The position numbers were made by a program, and so were the translations under genes. 30,427 nt of DNA from Phycisphaerae bacterium (GTDB lineage: Bacteria > Planctomycetota > Phycisphaerae > UBA1845 > UTPLA1). Below the pieces are notes generated by a model. It worked only from the letters and a program-made list of their open reading frames with translations, did not search any database and was not told the origin of the DNA. The stretch lies in assembly GCA_029259995.1 (NCBI GenBank), contig JAJDEC010000166.1:1-30427 (forward strand), written 5' to 3'. Positions 16,088-23,492 of the stretch are shown in pieces (position 1 is the stretch's first letter; every line of letters begins with the position of its first letter).

Positions 16088-16246
16088 AGGCGCATTGAGC
16101 GACAGGAGCGCTAAGCGGGGCAACGACCTTTCAGCAATGGAAGGGCCCCGCAACCCGACTTACGAGCACCCGTGCGTGCATCTGCTATTTTGGCAGTAGA
16201 TCGATACCGGTAGGGTTGCCGCTCCGTCGCTTGCTGTGCCTTTTTC
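16088..16246 (+). ncRNA. Putative standalone structured small RNA with pseudoknot
   Basis: Nested complementarity spans almost the whole 160 nt. P1: 16099-16110 pairs with 16220-16230 (11 bp, one bulged A at 16104). P2: 16115-16121 with 16145-16151 (7 bp), then an AACGA bulge and 16127-16132 with 16139-16144 (6 bp, one G-U), closed by an AGCAAT loop. P3: 16152-16156 with 16213-16217, then a GACT bulge and 16161-16163 with 16210-16212. Inside P3, 16180-16186 pairs with 16195-16201 (7 bp, one G-U). The P2 loop AGCAA (16133-16137) is complementary to TTGCT (16231-16235) just after P1, a possible pseudoknot. TTTTT at 16241-16245 could end the transcript. It matches no RNA class I know. The promoter and T-run favour the plus strand; the structure is predicted, not shown. 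Confidence 0.55.
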
Positions 16247-16328
16247 ATTGCGCCGAATCGGCGTGAAAGATTCCGATTGAATTCGAGTGTGCGACAGGGG
16301 TTCTCGGAATCCGGCAGGTCCGTCCCGG

Positions 16329-17618
16329 CTACAGGCGACTCCATTCGTCGAAGAATTCCGGAAAGGTCTTTTCGACGCAGGCGGGGTTTTCTATTTCCAT
16401 TCCATCCAGAACCAAACCCGCGATTGCAAAGCTCATTGCCATTCGATGGTCGTCAAAAGTCTTGATTCTGGCGGCTCGCGGAACGCCGTTTGGTCGGATC
16501 GTGAGGCCGTCGTTGCAAATCTCGATATCTACGTGCATCGCCGCGAGTTGGGATTCGAGGGCCGAGAGTCGATCGGTTTCCTTGATGCGCAGGTTTCCGA
16601 CGTTCTGAATGTGGGTCGGGCCTGTCGCGAAGGCAGCGAGAACGGCGAGGGTTTGTGCAACATCCGGCATGTCGCCGAGATTAACGGTGACGCCGTTCAG
16701 TCTGCCGTCAGAGGGGCCGTGCACGGTTGTCTGCCATTCGTCCTGCTCGACGCGGCATCCCATTTCCCCGAGGACGTGAGCAAACGCGATGTCGCCCTGG
16801 CAACTCGCAGTTCCCAATCCTTCGATAGTGACTTGTCCACCTGTGATGGCTGCGGCGGCGAGGAAGTAGGATGCGGCGCTGGCATCGGGTTCGATGTCGT
16901 AGTTGGCGGCACGATAGCATTGTGGGGCGGGAACGATGAACCGCATCATGTTCCGTTCGACGGCGTGAACGCCGAATGCCTGCATCACGTGCATTGTCAT
17001 GGCGATGTAAGGTCGGCTGGGCAGGGGTCGATCGAACCCGATCATGACATCCTGGGCGGCGAGAGCGCCGGCCATGAGGATGGCCGACACGTATTGGCTC
17101 GACACGGTCGAATCGCGTTCCAGTGCGCCGCCTCGAAGGCCGGTCGCGCGAATTGTCAGCGGGCAGCAGCCATCCTGGTCTTCGTACCCGATCTGGGCGC
17201 CGAGCTCGCGGAGCGCGTCGACCAACTCATCGATCGGTCTTTCGCGCATTCGCTCGACGCCGTCGAGGCGGTAGCGCCCGTGATCAATTGTGCAGGCGGC
17301 GGTCAGGAACCGGATGACGGTGCCGGCGTTTCCACAGAAGAGGTTTGCTTCGGCATTGGGCCATCGTCCGGCGACGCCGGAAACATGCGCTGTGAGTTCG
17401 TGCTCGTCGATGCGAAGGGGTACACCGAGGCAGCGGAGGGCGTCGATCATCAATCGTGTGTCGTCGGCGAGGAGAATGTGATTGAGCTGGGATTCGCCAT
17501 CGGCCAGCGCGGCCAGCAGAAGCGCTCGATTTGTGATGCTCTTGCTTCCCGGCAGTCGAATCGATCGATGAATCGGCCGTGAAACGGGGGTGAGTCGGAT
17601 TGTTTCGGGACGCTCCAT
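16329..17618 (-). CDS. aroA: 3-phosphoshikimate 1-carboxyvinyltransferase (EPSP synthase)
   Basis: This 429-residue cytoplasmic enzyme joins shikimate-3-phosphate and phosphoenolpyruvate in the sixth step of the shikimate pathway to aromatic amino acids. Family motifs are clear: LPGSKSITNRALLLAALADG (22-41), CGNAGTVIRFLTA (95-107), the DSTVSSQYVSAILMA substrate block, the EPDASAASYFLAAAAI block, RIKETDRLSALE, and the terminal FDDHRMAMSFAIAGL. In the GNAGT motif the residues after Thr are VIRF, where the E. coli enzyme has AMRP, so glyphosate-site details differ from class I. ATG 17618 has AGGAT just upstream. The gene is alone on its strand, with the structured RNA candidate beyond its 3' end. 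Confidence 0.96.
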   Translation of the reverse strand: MERPETIRLTPVSRPIHRSIRLPGSKSITNRALLLAALADGESQLNHILLADDTRLMIDALRCLGVPLRIDEHELTAHVSGVAGRWPNAEANLFCGNAGTVIRFLTAACTIDHGRYRLDGVERMRERPIDELVDALRELGAQIGYEDQDGCCPLTIRATGLRGGALERDSTVSSQYVSAILMAGALAAQDVMIGFDRPLPSRPYIAMTMHVMQAFGVHAVERNMMRFIVPAPQCYRAANYDIEPDASAASYFLAAAAITGGQVTIEGLGTASCQGDIAFAHVLGEMGCRVEQDEWQTTVHGPSDGRLNGVTVNLGDMPDVAQTLAVLAAFATGPTHIQNVGNLRIKETDRLSALESQLAAMHVDIEICNDGLTIRPNGVPRAARIKTFDDHRMAMSFAIAGLVLDGMEIENPACVEKTFPEFFDEWSRL

Positions 17619-17703
17619 ATCCTGCGGATCGTACCGGACGTCGCGACGGCTCGCACGTCATCCAGTGGATGGATCGAGACGGACGTGCGAACGGGCCGTA
17701 GTC

Positions 17704-17732
17704 TTGATTGGAAGCGGCACTACGGCTAATAA
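17704..17732 (+). promoter_or_regulatory. Promoter of the TPR-protein/epimerase pair
   Basis: TTGATT (17704-17709), exactly 17 nt, then TAATAA (17727-17732). The predicted start at about 17739 lies right before a leader hairpin and about 84 nt upstream of ATG 17823. Confidence 0.5.
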
Positions 17733-17740
17733 TGGTGTAG

Positions 17741-17768
17741 TCCAGCGGCAGTCTGACTGCCGGATGGA
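17741..17768 (+). repeat. 5'-leader hairpin before the TPR membrane protein gene
   Basis: CGGCAGT-CTG-ACTGCCG (17746-17762) is a perfect 7-bp stem with a 3-nt loop, extended by TCCA/TGGA across a small internal loop. It begins at the predicted transcript 5' end, where it might stabilise the mRNA. Confidence 0.5.
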
Positions 17769-17822
17769 TGCCTGCCGTTATTTCCTCCCGCGAATGGGTC
17801 ACGATTTTTCACGGCGAACGAC

Positions 17823-19025
17823 ATGAGCGATCTGCCACAACCCACGCCACCGCCCGATCCTGAAAAGGCCGCGACGGTTTTCTGGCTCCGCGCCATGGGG
17901 ACGGTGGTCCTGATCCTGATCGTGATGACGGGCGCGATCGAGATGTTGGGACGCACGGCGTTGTCGCAGAATGAAACATTCCGCGTCATCCATCAATTTT
18001 CCCAGTATCTGTATTTCGTCGAGTTGGCGATCGTGGGCGGCGGGCTACTCGTGGGCCTGTCGGCGCTGTTGCGTGTGCTTCGCGATTTGCACGCGTCTTT
18101 TTCCCGGATCGAACGTTATCAATATGAGCAGACCGAGGCGTATTACGCGAATCGGGATGCTGCGACAATCGCGGGTTCGTTGACACATTCGGTCGACGAT
18201 ACCGGCGAGATCAGTTTGCCGCAGGAACCGATACCGTGGCGGGATCTGCTGGCCGTGTTGGAGGACATTCGGGATACGTCGTTGTTGACGAGCGAGCAGC
18301 GGATGGAGAAGCGTCATCGTGTCGCTGAGGCGGAATTCGAACAGGTGACGGCGAAAATTCGCGAAAAGACTGTGCAGGGCGAATTCGCGACGGCGCGTGA
18401 ACTGGCCGAGCAGATCGCGCGGAAGTATCCGGACGACGAACGGGCGACGTCGCTTCAGTCGCAGGTTGAGTCGGCGCGTGAACGCAACGAAGGCGAAGAC
18501 GTGGCGTCGTGCAAGCAGCAGATCAGCGATCTGATCAACATATCCGCATGGGGTCGGGCTCGCGAGATGGCGGAGCAGTTGCGGCAGCGACATCCGGATT
18601 CGGCGGACGCGCGGCAGTTGCTGTTGAAGATCGAGAAAGAGCATCGGCAGTTCCAGGACGAGCAGCGTCGGCGGATGTACGCGGAAGTGCAGCGGTTTGT
18701 GACGCGGCGGCGATGGGAAGAGGCGTTGACGGCGGCACACACATTTCGTCAACGATTTCCGAATTGTGAGGAGTCGGACGCATTGCAGATGCAGTTGCCG
18801 ACGCTTGAGACGAATGCCGAGATCGAAGTCCGACAGCGGCTCGAAGGGCAGATCATGGAGTACGCTCGGCAGGGTCGATATATTGAGGCCGTCGATCTGG
18901 CCAGGAAGGTCATTCGGGACTTCCCCGAATCGCCGCAGGCGCAGGTCCTGCGCGAACAGATCGGTCGGCTGGAGGAGTTGGCCGACAACCCGGATGCGCC
19001 GCAGGCAAAACTGCAGGCTGAATGA
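17823..19025 (+). CDS. Membrane-anchored TPR-like protein
   Basis: This 400-residue protein has a Pro-rich N-terminus and two hydrophobic segments at about residues 18-43 and 62-84, followed by a long cytoplasmic helical part. At least four TPR-like units are visible, each about 35-60 residues apart: EFATARELAEQIARKYPDD, AWGRAREMAEQLRQRHPDS, RWEEALTAAHTFRQRFPN and RYIEAVDLARKVIRDFPES. The region before them is acidic and contains a possible coiled coil. It is probably a scaffold at the inner membrane; no catalytic residues are seen and no specific family is recognised. The next gene starts 24 nt after its stop on the same strand, so co-transcription with the epimerase gene is likely. ATG 17823 has only a weak RBS. 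Confidence 0.8.
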   Translation: MSDLPQPTPPPDPEKAATVFWLRAMGTVVLILIVMTGAIEMLGRTALSQNETFRVIHQFSQYLYFVELAIVGGGLLVGLSALLRVLRDLHASFSRIERYQYEQTEAYYANRDAATIAGSLTHSVDDTGEISLPQEPIPWRDLLAVLEDIRDTSLLTSEQRMEKRHRVAEAEFEQVTAKIREKTVQGEFATARELAEQIARKYPDDERATSLQSQVESARERNEGEDVASCKQQISDLINISAWGRAREMAEQLRQRHPDSADARQLLLKIEKEHRQFQDEQRRRMYAEVQRFVTRRRWEEALTAAHTFRQRFPNCEESDALQMQLPTLETNAEIEVRQRLEGQIMEYARQGRYIEAVDLARKVIRDFPESPQAQVLREQIGRLEELADNPDAPQAKLQAE

Positions 19026-19049
19026 GCCGGAGGATTCGGCCGTCGAATC

Positions 19050-20219
19050 ATGACGACCGATCAACGCCCATCTGACACATCAATTCTCTCGGGGCTTCGG
19101 CGGATCGGATTCGTTTCCACGAGCCGCGCGGATTCCGGAGTTTATCGATCATTATGGCGCGCGTTGATCCAGGCCGGATTCGACGTCGCGTGTTATGCCG
19201 GCGGGACGCATCTCGATGCGCGATACGGATCGACGATCGACGATTTGAAGGCTGTCGATGGATTGCGCGTCGTGCCAGTACGGCATTCGACGGGCGACGG
19301 GTCGGCGGCGGGCGTTGCGGCGGCGGCGGGCGAGGCGACGATTGCATTCGGCCGCGCGATCGACAACGACAAGCCGGAGCTTCTGTTCGTGTTGGGAGAT
19401 CGGCTTGAGATGTTGGCGGCGACGTACTCGGCCGTTGTGAGTCGGAGGTTGATCGGGCATCTGCACGGGGGAGAACGGACGGCCGGCGCCTATGACGACA
19501 AGTGTCGCGACGCGATCACGATGATGTCGGATCTGCATTTCGCATCGTTGCCGGCGTATGCGGATCGGCTGAGGTCAATGGTAAGCGACGCGTCGCGTGT
19601 TTTCTGTGTGGGTTCTCTCGCCGTTGATCGACTGCACGCGTTCACTCCTCTTTCAATCGACGAAACGAGTCGAATCGTCGGCCTCGACATGGCGCGACCG
19701 ACGTTGCTGGTGTTGTTGCATCCGGAAACGCTGAGCGCGTTGTCGGCGGTCGAACAGGCCGGCATCGTTGTGGACGCGCTTGGAGGCGTCGAGGGACAAC
19801 TGCTGATTCTGGGCGTGAACGCGGATGTGGGAAGCGATGCGGTCTCCTCGGCCCTGTCTCGTTTGTGCGCGACGCGGAACGATGCTGTGATGATGACTTC
19901 GCTTCCGCCGGATGTCTTCGGAAGTTGCATGGTGCATGCGCGTGCGATGATCGGCAACTCGAGCAGCGGGATCATCGAGGCGGCGAGCATTCGCCTGCCA
20001 GTCGTGAATATCGGCGAGCGCCAGGGGGGACGCGTGCGAGGAGCGAATGTCGTCGACGTGGCGTTTGAGCGCCGTGCGATCGTGGAAGGCGTCCGCAAGG
20101 CGACGTCTGCATCGTTTCGGGCCGGGCTTGCGGGGCTGGCGAATCCGTACGGTGACGGTCATGCGGCGCGGCGAATTCGCGGCATTCTTCGCGGTGAGAC
20201 AATCGACGAGTTTCGATAG
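19050..20219 (+). CDS. UDP-N-acetylglucosamine 2-epimerase, hydrolysing NeuC type
   Basis: This 389-residue enzyme belongs to the family that converts UDP-GlcNAc, or a related 2,4-diacetamido sugar nucleotide, to the 2-epimer with loss of UDP, feeding nonulosonic-acid synthesis. Visible motifs are STSRADSGVY (N-terminal loop), LGDRLEMLAA (115-124), HLHGGERTAGAYDD (137-150), HPET (224-227), NSSSGIIEAASIRLPVVN (303-320) and IGERQGGR (321-328). The usual RHAI after the GGE block is RDAI here (D154), a conspicuous change. No neuB- or neuA-like gene is in the window, so the end product cannot be assigned. Length is normal for the family. It follows the TPR protein gene by 24 nt. Confidence 0.88.
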   Translation: MTTDQRPSDTSILSGLRRIGFVSTSRADSGVYRSLWRALIQAGFDVACYAGGTHLDARYGSTIDDLKAVDGLRVVPVRHSTGDGSAAGVAAAAGEATIAFGRAIDNDKPELLFVLGDRLEMLAATYSAVVSRRLIGHLHGGERTAGAYDDKCRDAITMMSDLHFASLPAYADRLRSMVSDASRVFCVGSLAVDRLHAFTPLSIDETSRIVGLDMARPTLLVLLHPETLSALSAVEQAGIVVDALGGVEGQLLILGVNADVGSDAVSSALSRLCATRNDAVMMTSLPPDVFGSCMVHARAMIGNSSSGIIEAASIRLPVVNIGERQGGRVRGANVVDVAFERRAIVEGVRKATSASFRAGLAGLANPYGDGHAARRIRGILRGETIDEFR

Positions 20220-20709
20220 CACTGGATGGGCGTCACTTGCTCCCTGCGGCCAAACCTGATTGGAATCCTCCGAGCCACGTCAAGAAACGACTCGACGGCG
20301 AACGAGCCAGGCGTGACTGTCTTCGGCGCGTCGGTCAGCAGAGTGACATAACGTTGTCGTCGAGGAACTGGAGGGCGGCAGGAATGATGCGAATGGCGGA
20401 GTTTTTCGAGCGTGTCGGTGGGTATTTCGACTCTCGGAATGCGATACGTCGAACCACAGGGGTATCCATGTGACATCATCGCGTGATACAGTTGTAGCTT
20501 CGGAATTCCATTGGATTCCTACGTGATTGCCGATAGGGTCGCCGCCGACACACGTCCGGATACACGCCGTTATTGATGTAAATTCTAAGATCACCCCTGT
20601 GTCATTGCGCTTCTCTGTACATCAATCAGGGCCAAATGCGGCCCGATGTAGTTAGGGCCAGATGTATGAGATGACCCACGTAAACTGATAGAGGTGCGAT
20701 GAGATTTCT
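20220..20709. other. 490-bp intergenic region before the hybrid kinase
   Basis: No gene is supported. The last 100 bp contain a compact repeat structure described separately at 20618-20666. No clear terminator for the epimerase gene and no clear promoter for the kinase could be picked out. Confidence 0.45.
20618..20666 (+). promoter_or_regulatory. Alternative-pairing leader element upstream of the hybrid kinase
   Basis: TACATC (20618-20623) and GGGCC (20629-20633) pair with GGCCC (20640-20644) and GATGTA (20645-20650), forming a hairpin with a 5-nt bulge. Both partner motifs recur downstream: GGGCC at 20655-20659 and GATGTA at 20661-20666. Two mutually exclusive folds are therefore possible about 45 nt before the coding start. 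Confidence 0.4.
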
Positions 20710-22503
20710 GTGGCGGGATTGCACGCGTTTGCGCCGTCAGAGATGACTGGACCAATGACATCGAAATCACAGGATGAATCGCTGGATCAAGGAACCGTCG
20801 ACGTTGTCGTGGACGCCGTTCTCGTGATCGACGATGTGGATACGATTCGTTCCGTTAATTCATCCGTGTCGCGATTGCTGGGGTGCGGTGCAGCAGAGCT
20901 CAACGGCCGTGTGATTCAATCCATCATTCGCGCGGACGGCCATGACGCGTTGGCGGGCGTGCTAGATCGGGTGCGCGGCGGTGAGTCAGTGGAGCACGTC
21001 GACCTGTCGTGGATCGGAGAATCCGGCGTTGAGATACCTGTCCAGTGTAGCGTATCGCCCAGCTTCGGCACCGATGGCCGAGTCGTCGGTGCGTTGATCG
21101 TCGCACGCGATGCGATGCGACAGTCGCTCGCAGCGCAAGAATCTGCGAATCGAGTTGAACGACTTGGGGCACTCGGCAGAGAAGTGCTGGCGCTCCGAGC
21201 CGAATCAGAAGCGCAACGACAGGCGCTGCAGCGAGCCGACGCTCACTTGACACGTGCGACGGACGACGCGGGCTCCGCCGCGAAGGCCAAGTCACAGTTT
21301 CTCGCAAACATGAGTCATGAGATTCGAACACCCATGACGGCAATTCTTGGGTACATTTCAGTGCTGGATGAACGGGTCTCGAACGCGGATCCAGAATCGG
21401 CAGAGGCAATTCAGATCATTCGTCGAAACGGGACTCATCTGCTTGCAATGATCGAGGACATTCTCGATCTTGCCAGGCTCGATGCGGGGACACTGGAGAT
21501 TCGCAATCGGCCATTTTCCCCGATTGATGTCGTCAAAGATGTGCTTGCGCCGATGGAAGCGCGTGCGCGGAACAAGGGAATCGGTCTGCATCTTTGCGCA
21601 GACGCAGGAATTCCGCCGATCATCGAGTCGGACAGCGCTCGATTTCGTCAGATCCTGATCAATCTCGTCGACAACGCGATCAAGTTCACAGAAATGGGCT
21701 TCGTCACTTTGCATGTCGGGATGTTGGCGAGCACGTGCGATTCGATGCTGGAAATTCGCGTCGTGGATACCGGCATCGGTCTCAACGGATTGCGTATCGA
21801 TGCGCTGTCCGAGCCGTTTGCACAGGCGGATTCGAGCATGTCTCGGCAATTCGGGGGGACGGGCCTGGGGCTGAGTCTGTGTGTGCGACTCGCCAAGTCA
21901 CTTGGCGGGGCGATCGTCGCGATCAGCCTGCCTGATGGAGGCAGCGAATTCAGTTTGACGATTCCGGCCCAAACGCCGTCGCATTGCGCTGCGGATGTTG
22001 ACATAAACAATGTCGCTGCGACGGCTGCGGCGTCACTGGGGAACCAGGACAATGAACGCCTTGACGGGCGACGCGTCCTGCTCGTGGAGGACGGCATCGA
22101 CAATCAACGGTTATTTCAACGGTTTCTGACAAAGGCGGGGGCCGACGTTTCAATGGCAGTGAACGGAGAAGAGGCCGTCGCGCGTCTGCAGTCGGATCTT
22201 GAATCAGACTTGCTTCCTGATATTGTGATCATGGACATGCAAATGCCGATCATGGACGGCTACGAAGCAACCAAAGAACTGCGCAGGAAGCAGCTCACGC
22301 TGCCGATAATTGCGCTGACGGCTCACGCCATGGCGGAGGATCGGGCGCGTTGCCTGGAGGCAGGCTGCGATGACTATTTGTCGAAGCCGGTGGATCGAAG
22401 CACATTGATCCGTCGACTGTGTTCCTGGTTGAATTGTCCCGAGCACGCCAGGCGGGCTGTCGCCAAGACCACGACGGTTCGCAATGTGGCGTCGATCGGC
22501 TGA
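20710..22503 (+). CDS. PAS hybrid sensor histidine kinase with receiver domain
   Basis: This hybrid kinase has 597 residues from GTG 20710. ATG 20743 or 20755 are alternatives; none has a good RBS. No membrane segment or signal peptide is seen, so it is a soluble sensor. A PAS-like domain spans about 30-135, then a coiled-coil linker (140-195). HisKA carries H203 in NMSHEIRTPM. The ATPase domain has N322 (LVDNAIKFT), DTGIG (353-357), an FAQAD motif and GGTGLGLSL (382-390). The receiver domain (455-575) has the acidic pair E460-D461, phosphoacceptor D509 (IVIMDMQMPIMDG), T537 in ALTAHAM and K559 in LSKPVD. No Hpt domain or DNA-binding regulator is adjacent, so a separate phosphotransfer protein is needed. 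The signal is unknown. Confidence 0.93.
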   Translation: MAGLHAFAPSEMTGPMTSKSQDESLDQGTVDVVVDAVLVIDDVDTIRSVNSSVSRLLGCGAAELNGRVIQSIIRADGHDALAGVLDRVRGGESVEHVDLSWIGESGVEIPVQCSVSPSFGTDGRVVGALIVARDAMRQSLAAQESANRVERLGALGREVLALRAESEAQRQALQRADAHLTRATDDAGSAAKAKSQFLANMSHEIRTPMTAILGYISVLDERVSNADPESAEAIQIIRRNGTHLLAMIEDILDLARLDAGTLEIRNRPFSPIDVVKDVLAPMEARARNKGIGLHLCADAGIPPIIESDSARFRQILINLVDNAIKFTEMGFVTLHVGMLASTCDSMLEIRVVDTGIGLNGLRIDALSEPFAQADSSMSRQFGGTGLGLSLCVRLAKSLGGAIVAISLPDGGSEFSLTIPAQTPSHCAADVDINNVAATAAASLGNQDNERLDGRRVLLVEDGIDNQRLFQRFLTKAGADVSMAVNGEEAVARLQSDLESDLLPDIVIMDMQMPIMDGYEATKELRRKQLTLPIIALTAHAMAEDRARCLEAGCDDYLSKPVDRSTLIRRLCSWLNCPEHARRAVAKTTTVRNVASIG

Positions 22504-22950
22504 CGCTTCTCGAATCTCCAAGAGTCATATTCTGTGCGCATCTGCTCGTGTATTCCGCATCGTGGCAGAATCTCGGTGGAAATCCCTGTGTTTGCGGTCA
22601 AATCTGTAGCCCCCAGTCAGGGCTCGATGCGCCGTGGGTAAGGATGTCTCCAGGGTTGCGCTTGAACCATTGGCGCGGTCGTCGCTGACTTTGGGCTAAT
22701 TTTCGGCACGCTTTCGTGGGGCGGCGCGATTGCGGGAATTGTCTATTGGGGCCGTGGGCATTTGAAACGACGTCACAATTTCTAATCGCTTCGACGGTCG
22801 GCGGCGTTATTCTTGGCATGATGGACTGCGAATTGCGTGCGCAGGCCGGGTTTTCGTGATTCGCGGTCCGGACTAGACTATCGGCATGGGTCGGGGCGCC
22901 GTTTCGCCCGGAGTTTTCAGAAGTCTGACTATTTGAAAAAGGAGCGGATC
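22504..22950. other. 447-bp intergenic region with a possible decayed ORF
   Basis: No intact gene is seen. The only coding-like signal is the frame-broken membrane-protein fragment at 22666-22859. The last 40 bp lead into the strong RBS of the next gene. Confidence 0.4.
22666..22859 (+). pseudogene. Possible frameshifted small membrane protein fragment
   Basis: From about 22666 one frame reads TIGAVVADFGLIFGTLSWGG and continues AIAGIVYWGRG before hitting a stop at 22783. From about 22767 a second frame continues with hydrophobic sequence QFLIASTVGGVILGMM and stops at TGA 22857-22859. Joined, they look like a two-TM protein broken by one frameshift around 22755-22770. No start codon or RBS is visible in the first frame. 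It may be a relic or chance. Confidence 0.25.
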
Positions 22951-23433
22951 ATGCGTGGAATGGTTGGTTTGTTTGTCGTTCTCGTGATCGGTGCGATCGC
23001 CCTGGTCTATGTGCAATCGCAGATGAGTCGAGAGCCGGGACCACAAATCCTGGTTGCGTTCGGCGAGGCGAAGGGCGGAGAGGTCGAAGTGAACATTTGC
23101 ATCCCGCTCAGGATGCGAAAGAGCGAGACTCCGCCGGATGGTGGCATTCCGCGCCGATTGGATCCGACGGAATGGGCACAGCGGCATTGGGAGCTGCTGA
23201 GCAAATCCGGCGAAGCGCGGCCCGTGAGTTCGATCGGAAGCAGCCTGATCGTCAGTGACACCAAGGCGGGCGGGGCGCCGGATTTCTGGGTGAAAACGAG
23301 TGCCAAGTCTGGTGAATCCTATACGCTGGTCTATTGGCCGGATGTGCAGGAGCCCAGAAAGTTCAAGTTCGAATTCGATGCGAAGGCGGGGATGAAGGCG
23401 CGTCAGCGTGTCGAATTCGTCGCCATGGATTGA
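22951..23433 (+). CDS. Small membrane-anchored protein of unknown function
   Basis: This protein has 160 residues from ATG 22951, supported by AAGGAG 7 nt upstream. A longer reading to 22837 lacks an RBS. One hydrophobic segment near the N-terminus (GLFVVLVIGAIALVYVQS, residues 6-23) acts as an anchor or uncleaved signal. The remaining 135 residues are soluble and probably periplasmic, with beta-strand-like stretches (ESYTLVYWPD, KFKFEFDAKAG, RQRVEFVAMD). I recognise no family. It ends 59 nt before the PilT-like ATPase gene on the same strand, so co-transcription is possible, which might make it an accessory envelope protein (inference only). Confidence 0.75.
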   Translation: MRGMVGLFVVLVIGAIALVYVQSQMSREPGPQILVAFGEAKGGEVEVNICIPLRMRKSETPPDGGIPRRLDPTEWAQRHWELLSKSGEARPVSSIGSSLIVSDTKAGGAPDFWVKTSAKSGESYTLVYWPDVQEPRKFKFEFDAKAGMKARQRVEFVAMD

Positions 23434-23492
23434 CGCGACGTTGGCTGGGGCGACATGCGATTCCGTAGAATTGATCAACTGAAAGCGATCGG

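Noticed and set aside
15938..20571. Repeated 14-mer around CGGATACACGCCG at about 15939 and 20559
   Set aside because: One copy is inside the HEAT coding sequence and the other in noncoding DNA; there is no extended similarity, so coincidence is the simplest explanation.
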